Source of the DNA: Psoroptes ovis
Taxonomy: Eukaryota > Arthropoda > Arachnida > Sarcoptiformes > Psoroptidae
Direction of reading: 5' to 3'
Assembly (NCBI GenBank): GCA_002943765.1
Contig: PQWQ01000005.1
Coordinates: 1,302,001-1,366,000 of the forward strand
DNA: 64,000 bases
Below the pieces are notes generated by a model, which saw only the letters and a list, made by a program, of their open reading frames with translations, was not told where the DNA came from and made no database searches. The translations under genes and the position numbers were made by a program. The number at the start of each line of letters is the position of its first letter. The stretch's first letter is position 1. This document shows, one piece after another, positions 1 to 14,867 of the stretch.

Positions 1-2164
1 ACCCTTTTCAATTGTATGATCATTCATTGAATGAACATATAAATGAATGATAATCAGATAATGTTTCAAAATGATTATTTTTGAATTGTATACAAATTAA
101 ATGTAAATTCAAAATTCAATTCGATTTGATTCACTTGCAAATGACCAGTAAAAATGCAAATGAATTTTTTTTTTATATCATTGTCTCAGACACATAGAGA
201 ATTGCTTTTGATGATAATTTTTTGATTTGAGGTCAGTGATTTGCAGCGAAAAAAATGGAAATTAATATGCATGAGATGTCTGAATGTGTTCAGAATCAAA
301 TCGGAATTCGATACACGAATTGACCTTGATTTTGATCTGAAGGTTTGTCTCTTTGAATGCTCATGATGCTTGATCAATTCCTGAATTCAATGGTTAAAAC
401 TTGTTGAGGTGCATCAAATGCTTCAGGGGGTCTTCATAAGCACCCAAACACCATCAATTTTTTTAGCTTCGAGTCAAATGGTTCGACTCGAATCGAATCG
501 AAAAAAATCATATTCGATCATCAACGATAATAATGATCATAATGATGATAATAACAAAGCAACAATGTTCAATGATTAATATGTTACAAATATAAATTTT
601 TCAAAATGTTTCAAAGGTGATGAAAACATGGTCATTATCATAATTATAATGGACGATTTTCTATGATTTATACACAACACAGGTTCTCAAACAGCTTCGG
701 GGTTCCTTTACCATAATTTCAACACCTTTTCAAACAGCTGTCAGACACCTTTCGACCATGTTATTCGAGCGATTCAAGCAAATAACAATCGTTTGATCGT
801 TTGAGAATCAATGAATCGGTTGTTGGTGTACGAATTAAAGCAACCGAATCACCATTTTTCAGTTCGATTGATTATATTAAACATTGTTGTAGACTTGTAA
901 CGATCGATTGTAATGATGATCGTGATCAAAAACATAACATAACATTAATTCATAATTTACGATTGATATTCGGTAACATTTATGATTCTTCGAAAAAAAA
1001 AATTACCATTTTTTCATTCGAATCATCAAAGACTATTATTATCATCATTATCATTATGATTATTATGGCCATAAATTAAGAACACAAAAATACAACCAAA
1101 AAAAATCATTTCGATGCTAAATTGGGTGCATTGGTTCAATTCTTTTTTTTCAAAATGTATAACCATCGATTGTATGGCCAATCATAACATTTATGATCAA
1201 TAATGATCTACAAACACGAAATCATGTTTGAAATTATTATGTAACTAAGGCTATACTCGGTTCAATAATGATGGTCGATTTTTCGTTCGTTTGTTGTTAG
1301 TTCACGAATGGTCGAATATGAATGTTTGTTGCATGATTTAAATAAATAAGGTTCATTCATTTTGTGTCTTGGTGCACAACGATTGATACATTGTTCAAGT
1401 TATTGGCTTGTAAACATTCATTCATAATGATCACCTTGAAAACTTTAAAAACCTTAAAGGCGAATCTGAACATTTCGAGACATTTCGATCAATATTTTCG
1501 AAGACACCTTTGAAAGTACCTTTGAAAATACCTCAATACCTTGAGTTATCATTGGTATCAAACCATTTAGCGTTGAAGATCATTCAAAATTCCAAACACA
1601 AACGCAGAAATAAACTGACCGATTGACAAATCATATATTCATAACATCAATCGATCATTGGTATTCTGAATATATCTCGGCTGAAGCTTGCATCCATCAA
1701 TCAATCTATATTTTGACCAAGACTCATACCTCATACAAGATTACACTTTGGGAATCATCATCGTGTTGGTCACCTTGAGAAACATTGAAAAAGATGATCA
1801 ACATTTTGAAAAACAAATGAGAGAAGCAAAAAAAGAAATGATGATTGATTGATAAACACTGTGAAACCGAATCTGAGAAAAAAAATGAAATTTCAGTAAA
1901 ATATAATATGACCAATCATTCATTCATTCAAATAATATTTAGGTTAATTTAATTTAACCACAAAATCTTCGAGGGAAAAAATATGCAAAAAAAAATGTTT
2001 ATGGAGAAAATATGAATAAAACGAAACGGGTCGACCATAAAGGGCTATTGTTTTCCCGAACTAAACCAAAACAACTGGACAACATTTCATTTCGAATGAG
2101 CAAATAATAACGGTGAATGGTCAATTGTAAATAATAATAAAGATAATATTTACCACACTTTGGG

Positions 2165-2390
2165 TGCATCATTCATTCATTCATTCATTTATTTATTCAA
2201 AATTAATTCACATATAAATCAATGATAATGAATGAATGATCCAGATTAATTTGTTTTTTTGTTTTTTTGGTGAACAAACAATGTTATTCGGGCAAATATA
2301 AATATCTTCAAGATATTAAGGTGTGTGAGTGTGTGTGTGTATGTGAGTGTGGGTGCATCATTCATTCATTCATTCATTCATTCATTGAAT
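2165..2390. repeat. Two (ATTC)n tracts with a shared leader, plus a GT tract
   Basis: Two ATTC tetranucleotide tracts (about 2171-2195 and 2359-2386) are each preceded by the same leader, TGGGTGCATC. They lie about 190 bp apart and look like a local duplication. Between them lies an interrupted GT tract (2321-2354). Confidence 0.8.
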
Positions 2391-2414
2391 TATGCTCAGG
2401 TAAACTCAGGTAAA

Positions 2415-2466
2415 TACATTGAATATTATCATCATTATCATTATCATCATCATCATCATCATCATC
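2415..2466. repeat. (ATC)n microsatellite
   Basis: An ATC/ATT trinucleotide tract that ends in several perfect ATC units. Confidence 0.75.
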
Positions 2467-3768
2467 TTGGTCATTATTATTATTATTTAAATAAATAGAT
2501 GAATATATGAATGAATATAATATAATCATCATCATTATCATCATCATTTGGTTATCATTTATTTAAATCATTTTTTTCCCTGTCCGATGATGTTCGGGTA
2601 AGACAAACAATGGCCAATGGTCAAACAATGGTAAACAATGATAATGATACAATAATTCAATGATGGAATGATGTGCTCTGACCATTATCTCATTTTTTGA
2701 CCATGTTTTTTTTCATTTTAATGTTAAGCTCTATGAGATAACATTGTATTGTTTGTTATTTTTTTTTGATATTTTGATGTACATTTATGACTGGAGTTGT
2801 TATTAAAAATTAATAACTAGGCTACCGGTTTATTTTTGTTTGGTGAAAATATGGAAAATTTTTGGAGTAAATATTCATCTTTAAAGGTGCCTTTGAAGCT
2901 TTTCATACATTTTAAAAGGTATACCTTTGAAAAATCAACGTTTTTGGTCTTAGATATTCGAAAATTTCGATTGATTGATTTTGAATTGTTTTAAATCAAA
3001 ATTGTTTGAATTGTTTGATTTGTGCCGATTGACATTTGATTGAAAAAATTTGAAGCTTAGGAAATCCCAGTTCGGAGCTTGAAAAGGGTTTCAAAGGTTA
3101 CGGAGCTTCAAAATGTTCGATATTTTAAAGGTTTACAGGTTAAAGGTTAACAGCAGACATCGAAAGCTTTGGACGGCTTTTGAAAAGCTCTTCTAAGCCT
3201 TCTTTCAGTGTCTGCGCTACCGAAGCATGTTCGTGGACATCACCGAAGTCACTGAAGACATCTTTGCATCTCTGGCATCATTTCGTACCACTTTTACATC
3301 ATCATTGGTCTATTTTTTAGTGTGCATAACACGGTGGTACACTGGTTTTAAATACATACTGGTGTTCGTGTACAACATGGACAATAACATCATCAACAGC
3401 ATCAACATTAACATCGAATGATGATGATTAAGATTTTTAATTAATCAAGTAAAACGAACAAATACTAAGAAACGATTGGACACGATTTTTGCTCTTAGAA
3501 AGTCGGTTGGCGAAGACTTGAATTGGTTTTATTTCCATTTATTATTAAATACTTGGTTGTTTCGTTTGATTAAAATAGATTTTTATACCAAAAAAATACA
3601 TGAGAAGATGATGATGTTGCAGACATTTTAATTTTGATATTTTTTCCATTTATTTATTTTTTGTTCATTAATAATTTTCAATCAACCAAAAACACAAAAA
3701 CAAAAACAAAAAAACAAAACGATAAATGATCATGATATTCGATGATGATGATGATGGTAATACTTGAT

Positions 3769-3796
3769 GATAATAATAATAATAATAATAATAATG
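3769..3796. repeat. (TAA)n microsatellite
   Basis: About nine consecutive TAA/AAT units in non-coding DNA. Confidence 0.85.
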
Positions 3797-3913
3797 GAAA
3801 AAGTATTTAAAATTAAAGTCACGGATTCAATTCGAAACGATATTCGAATTGAAAGAATGTAATAAATATTTTTTTTATTTTTAGTGCTTATTATATCCTA
3901 AGAGGCATAAGGT

Positions 3914-4002
3914 AAGGCTATACATAGGCTATACATGCATAGACATATAGACTGCATCAATGCACAGGCTATACATGCATGCATGCAAAGGCTATACATT
4001 GG
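3914..4002 (+). repeat. Cluster of four GGCTATACAT motifs
   Basis: Four copies of the decamer GGCTATACAT occur within about 90 bp. Two of them are followed by GCAT. The same motif, or its GGTTATACAY variant, recurs at about 1248, 4950, 9814, 12995, 13008, 45662 and 57383, and in the opposite orientation at about 4214 and 6018. It may be a short dispersed repeat or a binding site; the function is unknown. Confidence 0.6.
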
Positions 4003-7000
4003 CCATTTAAAACATTTAAAATATTCTTGTTGTTTGCACATTTTTTTTAAAACATCAATTATGATTATGTATTAATAATAATAATGAAAATAACCATTTT
4101 TTTAATCATAATAACGAATGATGATGATGCTGATGATGATGATAATGGGTGACCTACATTTTTTTTTGCTTAAATATAAGGTAACATATTACGATACAAA
4201 GGTAAGCGTATGTATGTATAACCTTGTAATAATAATAATCGTATTCAAGTTGTAAATGTTGTAATCAGGTAAAATAAGGTAGATCATATACATACAGGTA
4301 TTCTAACTTGTGAACAGGTACAAGGTGAAGGATAATTTCTTCTTCAAAGTAAATCATTTCAAAGATATTACATTTAGTTCATATGAGCTTTGTGCACAAA
4401 TTGTTGAATACATTTACAAAGGTTACTACCGCTGATGCTGCTGTTGTTGTTGCTTAATCGATGCTTACCCTTGTTTGTTCATAGGTTTTTTGTTGATGTT
4501 CATAGATTTTTGAACAATGATCACCGCGATCTATTCATTCATTCATTGATTCATTCATATTTTTAAATGCATATCATATCATAGATGATGATAAATATGG
4601 AATACACCTTTATGTAACATTATCGCTTAATAATAATGATAATAATCGAGTATTATTATCATCAATAACTATAACAGGCATCATTCATATAAAATTTTAC
4701 AATTTTTGATCATCTTTAATGGTTCAAACTATTAGTATAAAATTTACACACAAAAACACACAGAATTACATATTTCAAGGTCATCATTTTTCTTTTTGTG
4801 ACCGAGAGTAGACCTGGTACACTATTATTATCACCAATTATTAATGATAATATTTGAAATATTAATGATCATACCAATAATGGTAATAGGCCATAACCTT
4901 TGCTCATTGTATGCAAATAATCAAAATAAAGATAAATAAGAATAAAGTAAGGCTATACATTGTAAGATGATTGATTTGAGACAAGATCTATCAAGCAATA
5001 GGGTTAATCCATCAAATGATGTTCATATCAATCATGAATATAAGTTTTGTACATTATTCATGGTTTCTTGGTGATCATTTTCGGGTGATCATCGACTGAC
5101 AAAGAGCAGAGATTTTGTGCGAAATTCGTTAGGGCGAAAACATCGAAACAAAATGCTTCACCAGAGATGATCAAGTTATGATCATCATCATCCATTCAAA
5201 CATCACTCAAAGTCATCATCAACAATAATACGGTCAGTAGTCATCCATAAGGTTGATGGAGTAATTTGATCAGTGGTCATACAAGTGGTCAAACTTGGTC
5301 AAATTTTTTTGAAGAAAATTTTTGCATTCAAAGAAATAAAAAATAAATGTCTTGGACTTACCAAAAATATCAGTGATAATTGGTGCATTTTTCTCGTTTC
5401 TTCTTTGGTTTTCTTTGGTCAAAAATTTGAGGAAAAAAACTTCGAAGATTCAAAAATAATTTATGGCACTTTTGATTGAAGAATTTACAACGTAAATTTG
5501 AATGGAAGAATTCGATGAATTCGAGGGCCAGAACTCGAAATTATCAATCAATTAACGGTATTCAATTAATTAAAAATTAATGATTAATTAACAGAATCAA
5601 ATTCATTAGAAATCATTCGAATGACGAAGCAAATGGTTGCACGTGTTTTGTTTTCATTTAATTACACGTAAAATTTGTTTAAATTTGATTAATTTAAAAT
5701 AGCAAACAAGAACAAAGGTGTCCAAACATGGATCATTTCAAAGATGGATGGTCATATCATCATGATGATCAATTCGATATTTGTTTCAATTCAATTTCAT
5801 GGTCATCATCATCGATCGAAGTTGATTCGAAAAAAACTGAGAAAAAAATTTTTCAATTCATTTTCCAACATCGGTATTTATACTTACTTTCAAAAATGGT
5901 CAAAAAGATTTCTCCAAAGAAATGGATTATATGGTGATATGTGTGGATCACCAGTTAACCACTCTTTCGTATATTCTTAAGAATATTTACTCTTTTTTTT
6001 TACCATCATTTCTTTGCATGTATAACCTTGGAGTATTTTTCGAATCAAAAAAAAAATATTTCGGTCAAATTTTCACTACTAACATCATTTTTTTTCATTT
6101 TATCTTTGACTGGTATTCGCTGATGCTGATGCTGATGTTGTTGTTATCGTCGTTGTTTATGTTTCTTCGAACAAGTATGTTGATTTTCATCGGTAAAAAC
6201 AACCGTCGAAAATATTTATGTGTCCCGGTTTGTACCTTTCATTCTTTTCATTCGGTGGTAATCAATATTCATCAAACGTATATCAAGTGTTTTGGCCATT
6301 CATCAAGAGGTATTTTGTTGTTATTGTTGTTGTTTACCTTTTTGAATGTTTATTCAAAGAGAAATTGAGTGAAATTTATTTTTGAATTTCCCGTTATTCA
6401 AAGCGTAATAGGTATTATGGTCAAGTGGTGGCAAATTTTTTGAACCTGAATTTGAATTTAAATGAATGAATGAATGAATGAAGAAGGTGAAGAAGAAGTG
6501 GAATAAATGAATTATCATCAAAATCATTGGTTTTTTTCCTGACTCGGGAGAGAAACTGGTCAAAAAATGTATGAATGTATTTTTCAAGCAATGAATCTAT
6601 GAAAATAACTTTGAATTCTTGAACAAGACGAAGACTCCGGGATGTTTTGAAATAATAGTTGTGAACAATTTTTGTCAATGATTTTCCCGAATGTACAGTC
6701 AAATTCATTTGCATATTGCATGTTATCGATGATCGATATTCAATCGAAGACGTTTTGGTGTGAGAAAATCGATGACCAGTGATCGATTGATTGATCCATT
6801 TTTGATTGGTAATCAGTCGGTGATATGAATTATTGATCTTTTAATTACTGTTCAAAGACTATATCATTAATCAATCGTTGATCGACGATAATTTGGATAC
6901 ATAAATAAATAAATCATTCATTTATTGATTCAATCGCAATTACAATCAAAAATGACAACAAATGAATATTTAGACATGCAAATTATCGTCCATTTTTTGT

Positions 7001-10000
7001 CGGTCAAAAATTTAGTTATCGGCTAATCACTATTAGCATTATTATTCAAATCAATGAATTATGATTGAAAATTTGTTACAAAGACTTTGTTTGTTTCGAA
7101 TGATCATCGATTTTTGAGCGATCAAACCAAATTTTGTTGGGCCAGTTTTCGTTGAAAATTCCTTCAAAATCTCGACGAATTTCGAAATTTTGACCAATCG
7201 ATTGGTTCGATCATCGAAAATCATTGGCCATTCGTCGATGCTGATGGCTAACTACAAACACAATTCAGCAATCACATACATTACACTAACACATTCAATG
7301 ATTACAGGTGTTCTCGTTTAAAGGTTCATACCTGAATCTATCTAAATTCATTTTGACACATATTAATTTTTGTTTGATTCGAAGAAAAAAGCACCCAAAC
7401 TCATTCGATATAATCAATCGAATGGCAAATGGTATGCGATTGGATTTTGTGGAAAATTCTTCTTTCCGATTGGCTTCAATTTGAAAACACAAATATATCA
7501 GATCAAATCTAAATCAAATCATCAAAAATGTTACTTTTTATCACCATTATTTATTAGAGTAGGTCAATCGATTATCATCATTGTTATTGCCTTGTTATTA
7601 CCGTTGTTGTTGTTTTAGCTGTTTGTGATTCAAGATCTGACCGATTGATCAATAAAAATTTCATTGAATCATTCAGAAAAAATTCATATAAATACTCAAT
7701 AAATACATTGTGTATCAATAACAACCGAACAACAAACATTTCAAATACCTCGAGGCTTCAATTCACAAAAATGAAAGAATGTAATTCGATTAAATAATTC
7801 AATTCACATTGAGTCAAATGATATCATTTATTTATTACCATTTTTTTACATTTAACAATCGTAATGGTTAACAATGGTAATAATGGTTGAATCAAAAATT
7901 ATCGGAATGAATTCATTATTTCGCTGATATCGGTGAATCGATTTATTGAAGATCATTCATCGAAAATTCGAGTCAAATACATTCAAATATTTTCAATCAG
8001 CCGCGATCCAAGCAGCAATGATGACACATTGTCAAAATAAGCGTATCGAATACGTATGATTATTCGATGATCATCAATATCATCTGGCCATTTGATGAAA
8101 TGGTCAACGGTGTAAATCGATAACAATTTGATCAAAATTCAATGGACAAATATAAATCGAATCATTATCCAAATGATGATAATGATGAAGACCATTGAAT
8201 ACCTTTTGAATGATCTTTGACCGAAAAAAACTTCTTGATAAACCTTTGAAAATCATCATCATCATCATCATGATATCATTCAATGTTTGCTACGATATCT
8301 TCAAATGGTTTATCGCTGATCAATGATAATGATGATGATGATGGCGGTTTAATTTCAAATCAAAAAATTGATCCATTCATTCATTTACTGATTCATTCAT
8401 TGATTTAATGATTTTTCGACTATATATAAAATAATCAATCAATTTCAAATGAAAAAAATAATCAATCATTATTATCAAATTATGATCTTATTTTTTTTTA
8501 ATCATTAATGATCAATGATCATTGTTCAATGATCATCATCATCAGCATTATCATCGTTGTGGACTAATTCGTTAAGATTTTCATCATTTTTAAGTTTCAG
8601 ACGATCATTTCATTATCGGCATTAGGAAATACATCGTAACTGTGGCCATCGTCGAATTCCATTTCGAAGATAATATCGTTAAAATGCTAAAATTAGATTT
8701 CAAAATCAGATTTAAAATTTCAAAACTTTCAGTGGTTTTGTATATATTTTGAATTCAATGTTTGAAATGATTTCGATATTTGAACAGTATTTTTCTCTAA
8801 AATACTGTAGCTGATAGTTGAATTTTGATTGATTGATTGATTCATAAAATATTTCAATTTCGATAATTGAAAATCATTTGATCACGAATTTGTTATTGAA
8901 TTTGGAATCAATTCATTGACGAAATGCGAATACATCGATTTTCATTGGATTTCAATGTTTTTTTTTTCATTCATTCAAAAGATATTTAATCAAAATCATG
9001 AATTGATTTTGAATAAATCTTTGAAAATTGAACAAATAGCTTAAATCTTATCATGTATTCGAAAGAATTTTCAAAGGGAAAAAGGGTAAAATCCATGATT
9101 GATCTTTGAACATAAACAAAATAAACAAATCGTATTAAGGGAAAATCCTATTAATCTAATTTCTTGTTAATTGTTCTTGTTATTTGTTGATTGTTGTTGC
9201 TCACTGTTTTGTATTGTTTTCTTTTATGTTTATCTTAATAATAACAAAAAAAAGGATTAATTTAAAATTTAAATTAATATCACTAATTTTAATTGAGAAT
9301 TGTTGTTTTAATTCATTTTGTTTCTGTTAGCCTAATTCTATCTTATCGTGTAATGATTAATGATATATTGTTTTCATTATTATCATTGTTTTCATTATTA
9401 TTTTTCAAAAAAAAAACCAAATAATTCAAATTAATTTCACATGTTTTCTTTGGAAGAAGAAGAATAACAAGAAGAAAATGAATCATGTTACCAGTTTACA
9501 AGGTTTCAAGGTCACAAGGCTCATAAGACCTTGCAAGGTTTTCAATTAGGTTCAAGGATTTGACCATGGTCAGCGCATTCGATTGGGTTCAAGGTGAATA
9601 AAATTGTCAAGGTTTTTTTTTTTGGGTTTCACAGTTTCTGAGGGCCATTCGATGAGTTTTCAAGGTGACAAGGCTCAAAGGTTGAATGTTTCAAAGGTTT
9701 ATTGAATGGTTCAAAGGCTTATACCTTTTGAAAAGTGCCAAGCTTTACGCATATCAAATACGGTGATAACACCCGAATAATTTATACGATTTTCTCGGTC
9801 AAATCGACTTTAAGGGTTATACACACCTTAAGCTCTCTTTCAAAGTACCTTAAGGCATTTTGAAAGTATTTCTTTTTTATTGCATTGATATTTACCACTT
9901 TTTATTTTTTTCAATCAAATATCAAAATTAGATCATAAATAAATAATCTGGGAAAAAAATTTATGATAATCAATCAATGATTATTAATTATGAATTATAA

Positions 10001-12129
10001 TCAAAATTTGTGGAAAAAATCATGTGGAATCAATGGTGCAATCATGTATACGAGAGATCGATTGTATACTGGTAAACTGGTGAACTGGATTCAAAACCCT
10101 GGCACATTAGTGACCAGTAAACCTTGAAACTAGCGAACATTAGCAACCTGTTGCATCGAACCATTGAATAAGCTCGAAAAAAAAACAAGAACAAATCAGA
10201 TTTTTTTTCCATTTAATTATTCAATATTTGATCGAAATATCTACGATATATTATAAACATATTCAGAAGCTATGATAATGAAATCAAGATTTCAAAGAAC
10301 AATGGCTGATCGATGGCTGGCTTAGCCTTCAAAATTCTTCGAATATCGGTCAAACATTTTACTTCGTATTAGTTTTTGTTGGTTGTAGATTGCTGTTGTT
10401 GATGTAGAACATGGATAAAATCATGAAAAAAAAAACAAAAAAAAAAAATCGAATAAATTCCATTCAAGTTCCTTGAAGCAAATTCGATGTGGATGATGAT
10501 GATGATGATAATGATCATGATGATATTATCATAATAATCATCATCATGATTATCATCGATAAATAGATATAAAAGGCTTAACCATTCAGTTGATTTTACC
10601 TGATTATCATGATTAGTCGAAGAAATGGTAATTTCTATGAAGATCATTTGAATTATTCGAATATTTTATTCCAGAAATTTTCAGCTGATTTTTGAAGATA
10701 ATTCGAGCTCAATGATAATTTTGAAGATGATTCGATTACAAACATTCAAAGCTCGACAACTGAATGAGCGAAATTCATTTGAATTTCGCTTAAATCATTG
10801 TCTGATGATGTTTGATTTTCTATGGTTAAGCACTGCGTCAATATCGATATATTTTTACCTGGAAAATCGGTTCAATTGAACTAAATAATGAAACTAAATA
10901 ATGTCGATGATGATGATCTAATAATAAAAATAATAATAATAATGTTTGTGGTTTTAAATGATTACAAATTCAAGTTAATTAATTGAATTAATTGCTTGAA
11001 AAATTCTGAGAATCTGATTAATCCGAATTTTCAAAATTTTTAAAATGTAAATTTCAGCTTGATTTTGATGGGAATCTACAAATCCGATGGAATCTATCGT
11101 CGACAGTCAATGATCAATGAAAAAATCTCAATCAAACTTGATCCAATCAATCAAATTTGATCTAATTAATCAAAATTTTAAATTTGATCAACCGAAAGAT
11201 ATCATCATCCAGGAAAAATATCTAATTTCAAATGATGATAATTTCGAATCTTTTTTTTCAAAATTTAATTCAATGGGAAATTGTGAATTAAAGTTTTTTT
11301 TCAAAATTTAAAAAAACTGCCTCTTTGAAAAATCTAATTGGCGATTAACCTCGGATCAACAGAAATTAAGATTTGAAAGACCAACATTGATCAACAGCAG
11401 CAGCAGCAATGTTTATGCTGAGCAAAACATTACCTGTTGCTGTTCATTATTGGTAAACAGGTAAATATGCACCGGCCAACGTCGATGATAATAACATTAA
11501 TAATTATCGTTGAAAATGCTACAATTTTTTTTTTGTTGATTCACAAAAATATTTTAATTTTTTTCATTTAAACCATTGACTGATAAGAATTTAATGATAA
11601 TAAGGAAGTAAATTGTTTCGTTGACATGATGAAGATGAGCCGTGGACATGAAATTAGATCACCACGGAAAAAAAAAATATGAAATATTTGTCAATCATAT
11701 GGCTAAGGATATCATCTTTAAAGGTTGGTGGTATAAGGTGGTAAGATGCATACCTTTTAAATTAGGTAATAGGGGGTAATGGTAATGGGGTAAAATGTAT
11801 GGATATAAAATCAAAATATCTTCAAATTGCTTCGAGAAGATTTAATTTATTCGAATTTTTGTCAAATGAAGTCCATATGTTGTTGTTGTTACCTTATTTG
11901 AAGGTTGTATCAGGTTCATATCATATCATCAATGATGATCTCTATAATGGACATAATTTACCATCAGGTAGGTTAAACTGTTTTTGCTGAAGAATTTTTC
12001 ATACTAATTGATCAATGAATCATTTTGGCTAAAACCGATGATGATGATGATTATGATGACCGATCAGCATCATCCGAACCTTTTCGATCATTTTTAATCA
12101 CAATTTTCGAATATCTTAATCACATTCAA

Positions 12130-12203
12130 GCTGTCCGAAAGTTCGTGCAGGCTTAAATTAATCAGAATGACCGCCGAAAATCGGCATGAACTTTTCGGAC
12201 AAT
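12130..12203. mobile_element. Mariner-like MITE, copy A
   Basis: A short element with terminal inverted repeats. The left arm starts CTGTCCGAAA and the right arm ends TTTTCGGACAA. The two arms are nearly complementary over about 18 bp, with one single-base gap. The CCGAAAAGTTC arm resembles mariner/Tc1 ends. There is no coding capacity. It belongs to the same family as the copies near 15.2, 52.2, 53.2, 58.2, 58.4 and 63.1 kb. Confidence 0.65.
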
Positions 12204-12970
12204 CTCATATTTTAGAGGGATGGCAATTTTCGTTGATAATTTTAATGATTACAATTAATACCATTATCAATGATAATTAAGAGAAACATAAGAAAAAAAA
12301 TACTTGTCATTCATACATTTATATTTTCTTGACAAATTTCGAAAGAAAACCAATTTCAAATAATTCATCATCACAGGTTATAAAAGCTCATAGGTTAAGA
12401 AATCTGTTTCAATGATCGCCAGTAATTATTACCAATGATAACCTGATTTATTATTTACAATTAGTTTCAATAGAATCGATCAGACATTTAGATCAATCAT
12501 TGGTTAGATCAATCATCAATTCAAATATTTCGAAATTTTAATTTCAAATTCCGTGGAATCTTGGTGGAATTTGAATTTGATTGGATCATTCAATCGAATC
12601 AAGGAAATTTGAATTTGGTCCAACTCTTTGGTACCTTTTTTTTGAAGGGAAGAAAAAGGGCTAGGTGGAGGGGTAATAACGACTTATTGACCCTTAATGT
12701 CAATTATTCCTCGTAGACCATCTTATAAGTCAATTTTGATGCATCTAATTCAAGAGAATTTAATAATTAATCAAACTCGAATATTTACCATAGGAAAAAA
12801 TATTTTCAATTTGACACCTGACAAACAATGATCGAAACGATCGAATGAAGAAAAAATGTCGAATTAAGGTTAAGGTCGAATTAAATCAAATAAAACAATT
12901 TTTTTTCGTTTTTTGCTGATCTATGAAGTGTGATTAGACTTGAAATTAGACTTTAAATACGTTCATAGAC

Positions 12971-12993
12971 TCACACACACACACACACACACA
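12971..12993. repeat. (CA)n microsatellite
   Basis: About eleven CA units, followed immediately by a GGGTTATACACAGGGCTATACAT-type motif pair. Confidence 0.85.
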
Positions 12994-14750
12994 GGGTTAT
13001 ACACAGGGCTATACATACTCAATATACCTAAGCTAGTTTTCATACATAATTCAAGCAATACACACACAATCTATTAATTGTGTAATCAAGTGTAAATGAA
13101 TAGGAAAAAATATATCCGGTTTTCATATTTTCTTAATGTTGATTGATCAACAACAACAAGAAGTATTTCTTCGTCCGATATCATCGATATCGTTCAAGAA
13201 AAAGATGATTTCTTGGCCATTTCTTAAGACAAAAATAAGAAAAAAATCTTCGAACGATGAAATGATCTGAATGTTTAATAAATGTATCGTGTCTATGGTG
13301 GCAGCGGCGGCAGCCGTGGCGGTGAATACTGACGATGAATACTGATGATGCATCGATATCAAGCAATGGACAAACACTCACACAGACATACATCGGTCGG
13401 TGGGTTATGCATTCAGTGAAGATAATTTTAATGGTGATTAATTTCTGTTCATACATCAGAATCAGCATCAGCAGCCATAGCCACAGCCACAACAACGTGT
13501 ATAGCATAATCTCAAGATCGAAAAATATTTTTTTTTTGGGTAAATTTTTTGCTCATTAATATTAAGGTCAATCTAATTTTTAATGAATAAATAAATAAAT
13601 AGAATAAATGAAATACCTGGCGAGTTGTTTTGCGGTATCATCATCATTAAGATCATCACCATCAGCATCATCATTGATGAACTTGGTTGAACAAAATCAC
13701 AACACCACAAGACATCGAATTCGATCAACTCCAAATCAATATAAACAAATAAACAAAAAATTATCATCAATATCATCATCATCATCATCATTTGAGCAAA
13801 CAAAAATAATTGAATTTGATATATCAAAATCATTTGAACTTGAATCAAATCGAAAAAAAAACTTGCTCAAAAACAAACATATTCAGCCAGCTCAAATCAA
13901 TGCAATCAATGCAATGATTCAATGCCATAGCTTGCTTGGCACCGATAGGTACACCTTTGCTTCGGAAAAATATCATTGCTTCTTGGTTATGATGATGGTG
14001 ATCATGGTGATGATGCAAAATATTTTTCATTTTTTTTTTAATTACATAAATTCAATGATTAACAGAGATCATAAGATATGAATATATTGAAATTGAATAA
14101 ATAAAGAATATTTCAATTGAAGATGGTACATACATTCACATGTATGGTAAACATACACTCACATGAAATACCACCATTTATCAATGGCATTCATTCATTT
14201 TTTAACAGGTTCTAACCTTGAACTTGAAAAGGTTATAATGCTATTTTGTTTCTCGGTTAAGTGTTTGAAATTCTTTGTGAAAAAATTGGAAAAATTTTCA
14301 TCACAAAAGTGTCAAATGTAAACATACACAATCGAATTTGAATCACAAGTCTTTGAACCAATCAATTCAATATTCGAGATATTTAGGTAAAATCAATTGA
14401 TTAATCACAATCAATCGATTTTCTTAAATATCAAATAAATATGGCAAATTATCACATAATGGTAAACATGATGATGTTTGACCTTAAAACAAAAGTACCG
14501 AAAAAAAATGTGTCCGTTCCTTGAATCTTACGAATTGAAACAACAATTGAACACTTTGATAACACACGATCAAGGAGTTGATTGAATATCCGCGAATTGT
14601 TATTTGGGTTTATTTTGAATTAATTTTATTCGAATGATTGTTGTTGACCTTGTTTTGTCGAAAGAATTCGGGTAAATTTTTATTTTCTGGACATTCGATT
14701 TCCTTTTTTACCATCATCACCACCACCACGATACCCGACAATCAGTATAT

Positions 14751-14771
14751 GGTGTGTGTGTGTGTGTGAGT
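14751..14771. repeat. (GT)n microsatellite
   Basis: A short tract of about nine GT units. Confidence 0.8.
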
Positions 14772-14843
14772 GTTTGTATAACATTGATTTTGAAGCCTAA
14801 TAAAAAAAATAAGCAAAAAAAATGAATAAAGGATCAATAAATC

Positions 14844-14867
14844 AATCAATCAATCGATTGATTGATT
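14844..14867. repeat. 24-bp perfect palindrome of TCAA/TTGA units
   Basis: Three TCAA-type units face three TTGA-type units around a central TCGA. A 22-bp relative lies at 31992-32013. Confidence 0.75.

Larger units (their letters stand above)
1..12129. other. Gene-poor region, no supported gene
   Basis: No open frame here has convincing protein character, and the longest ones are low-complexity. What it holds: TCATT and GAT/ATC simple repeats, a GT-rich tract, TAA repeats, and clusters of short degenerate motifs containing AAGGT/ACCTTT and GGYTATACAY (listed separately). It could be intergenic DNA or intron of a gene that lies outside the window. I see no tRNA or rRNA gene. Confidence 0.6.

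Noticed and set aside
2160..2390. ATTC tracts as CRISPR-like repeats
   Set aside because: These are eukaryotic tetranucleotide microsatellites without unique spacers.
5922..6368. 148-codon open frame as a membrane protein gene
   Set aside because: Phe/Leu/Ile bias arises from T-rich DNA; no motif, no splice support and no coherent helix pattern.
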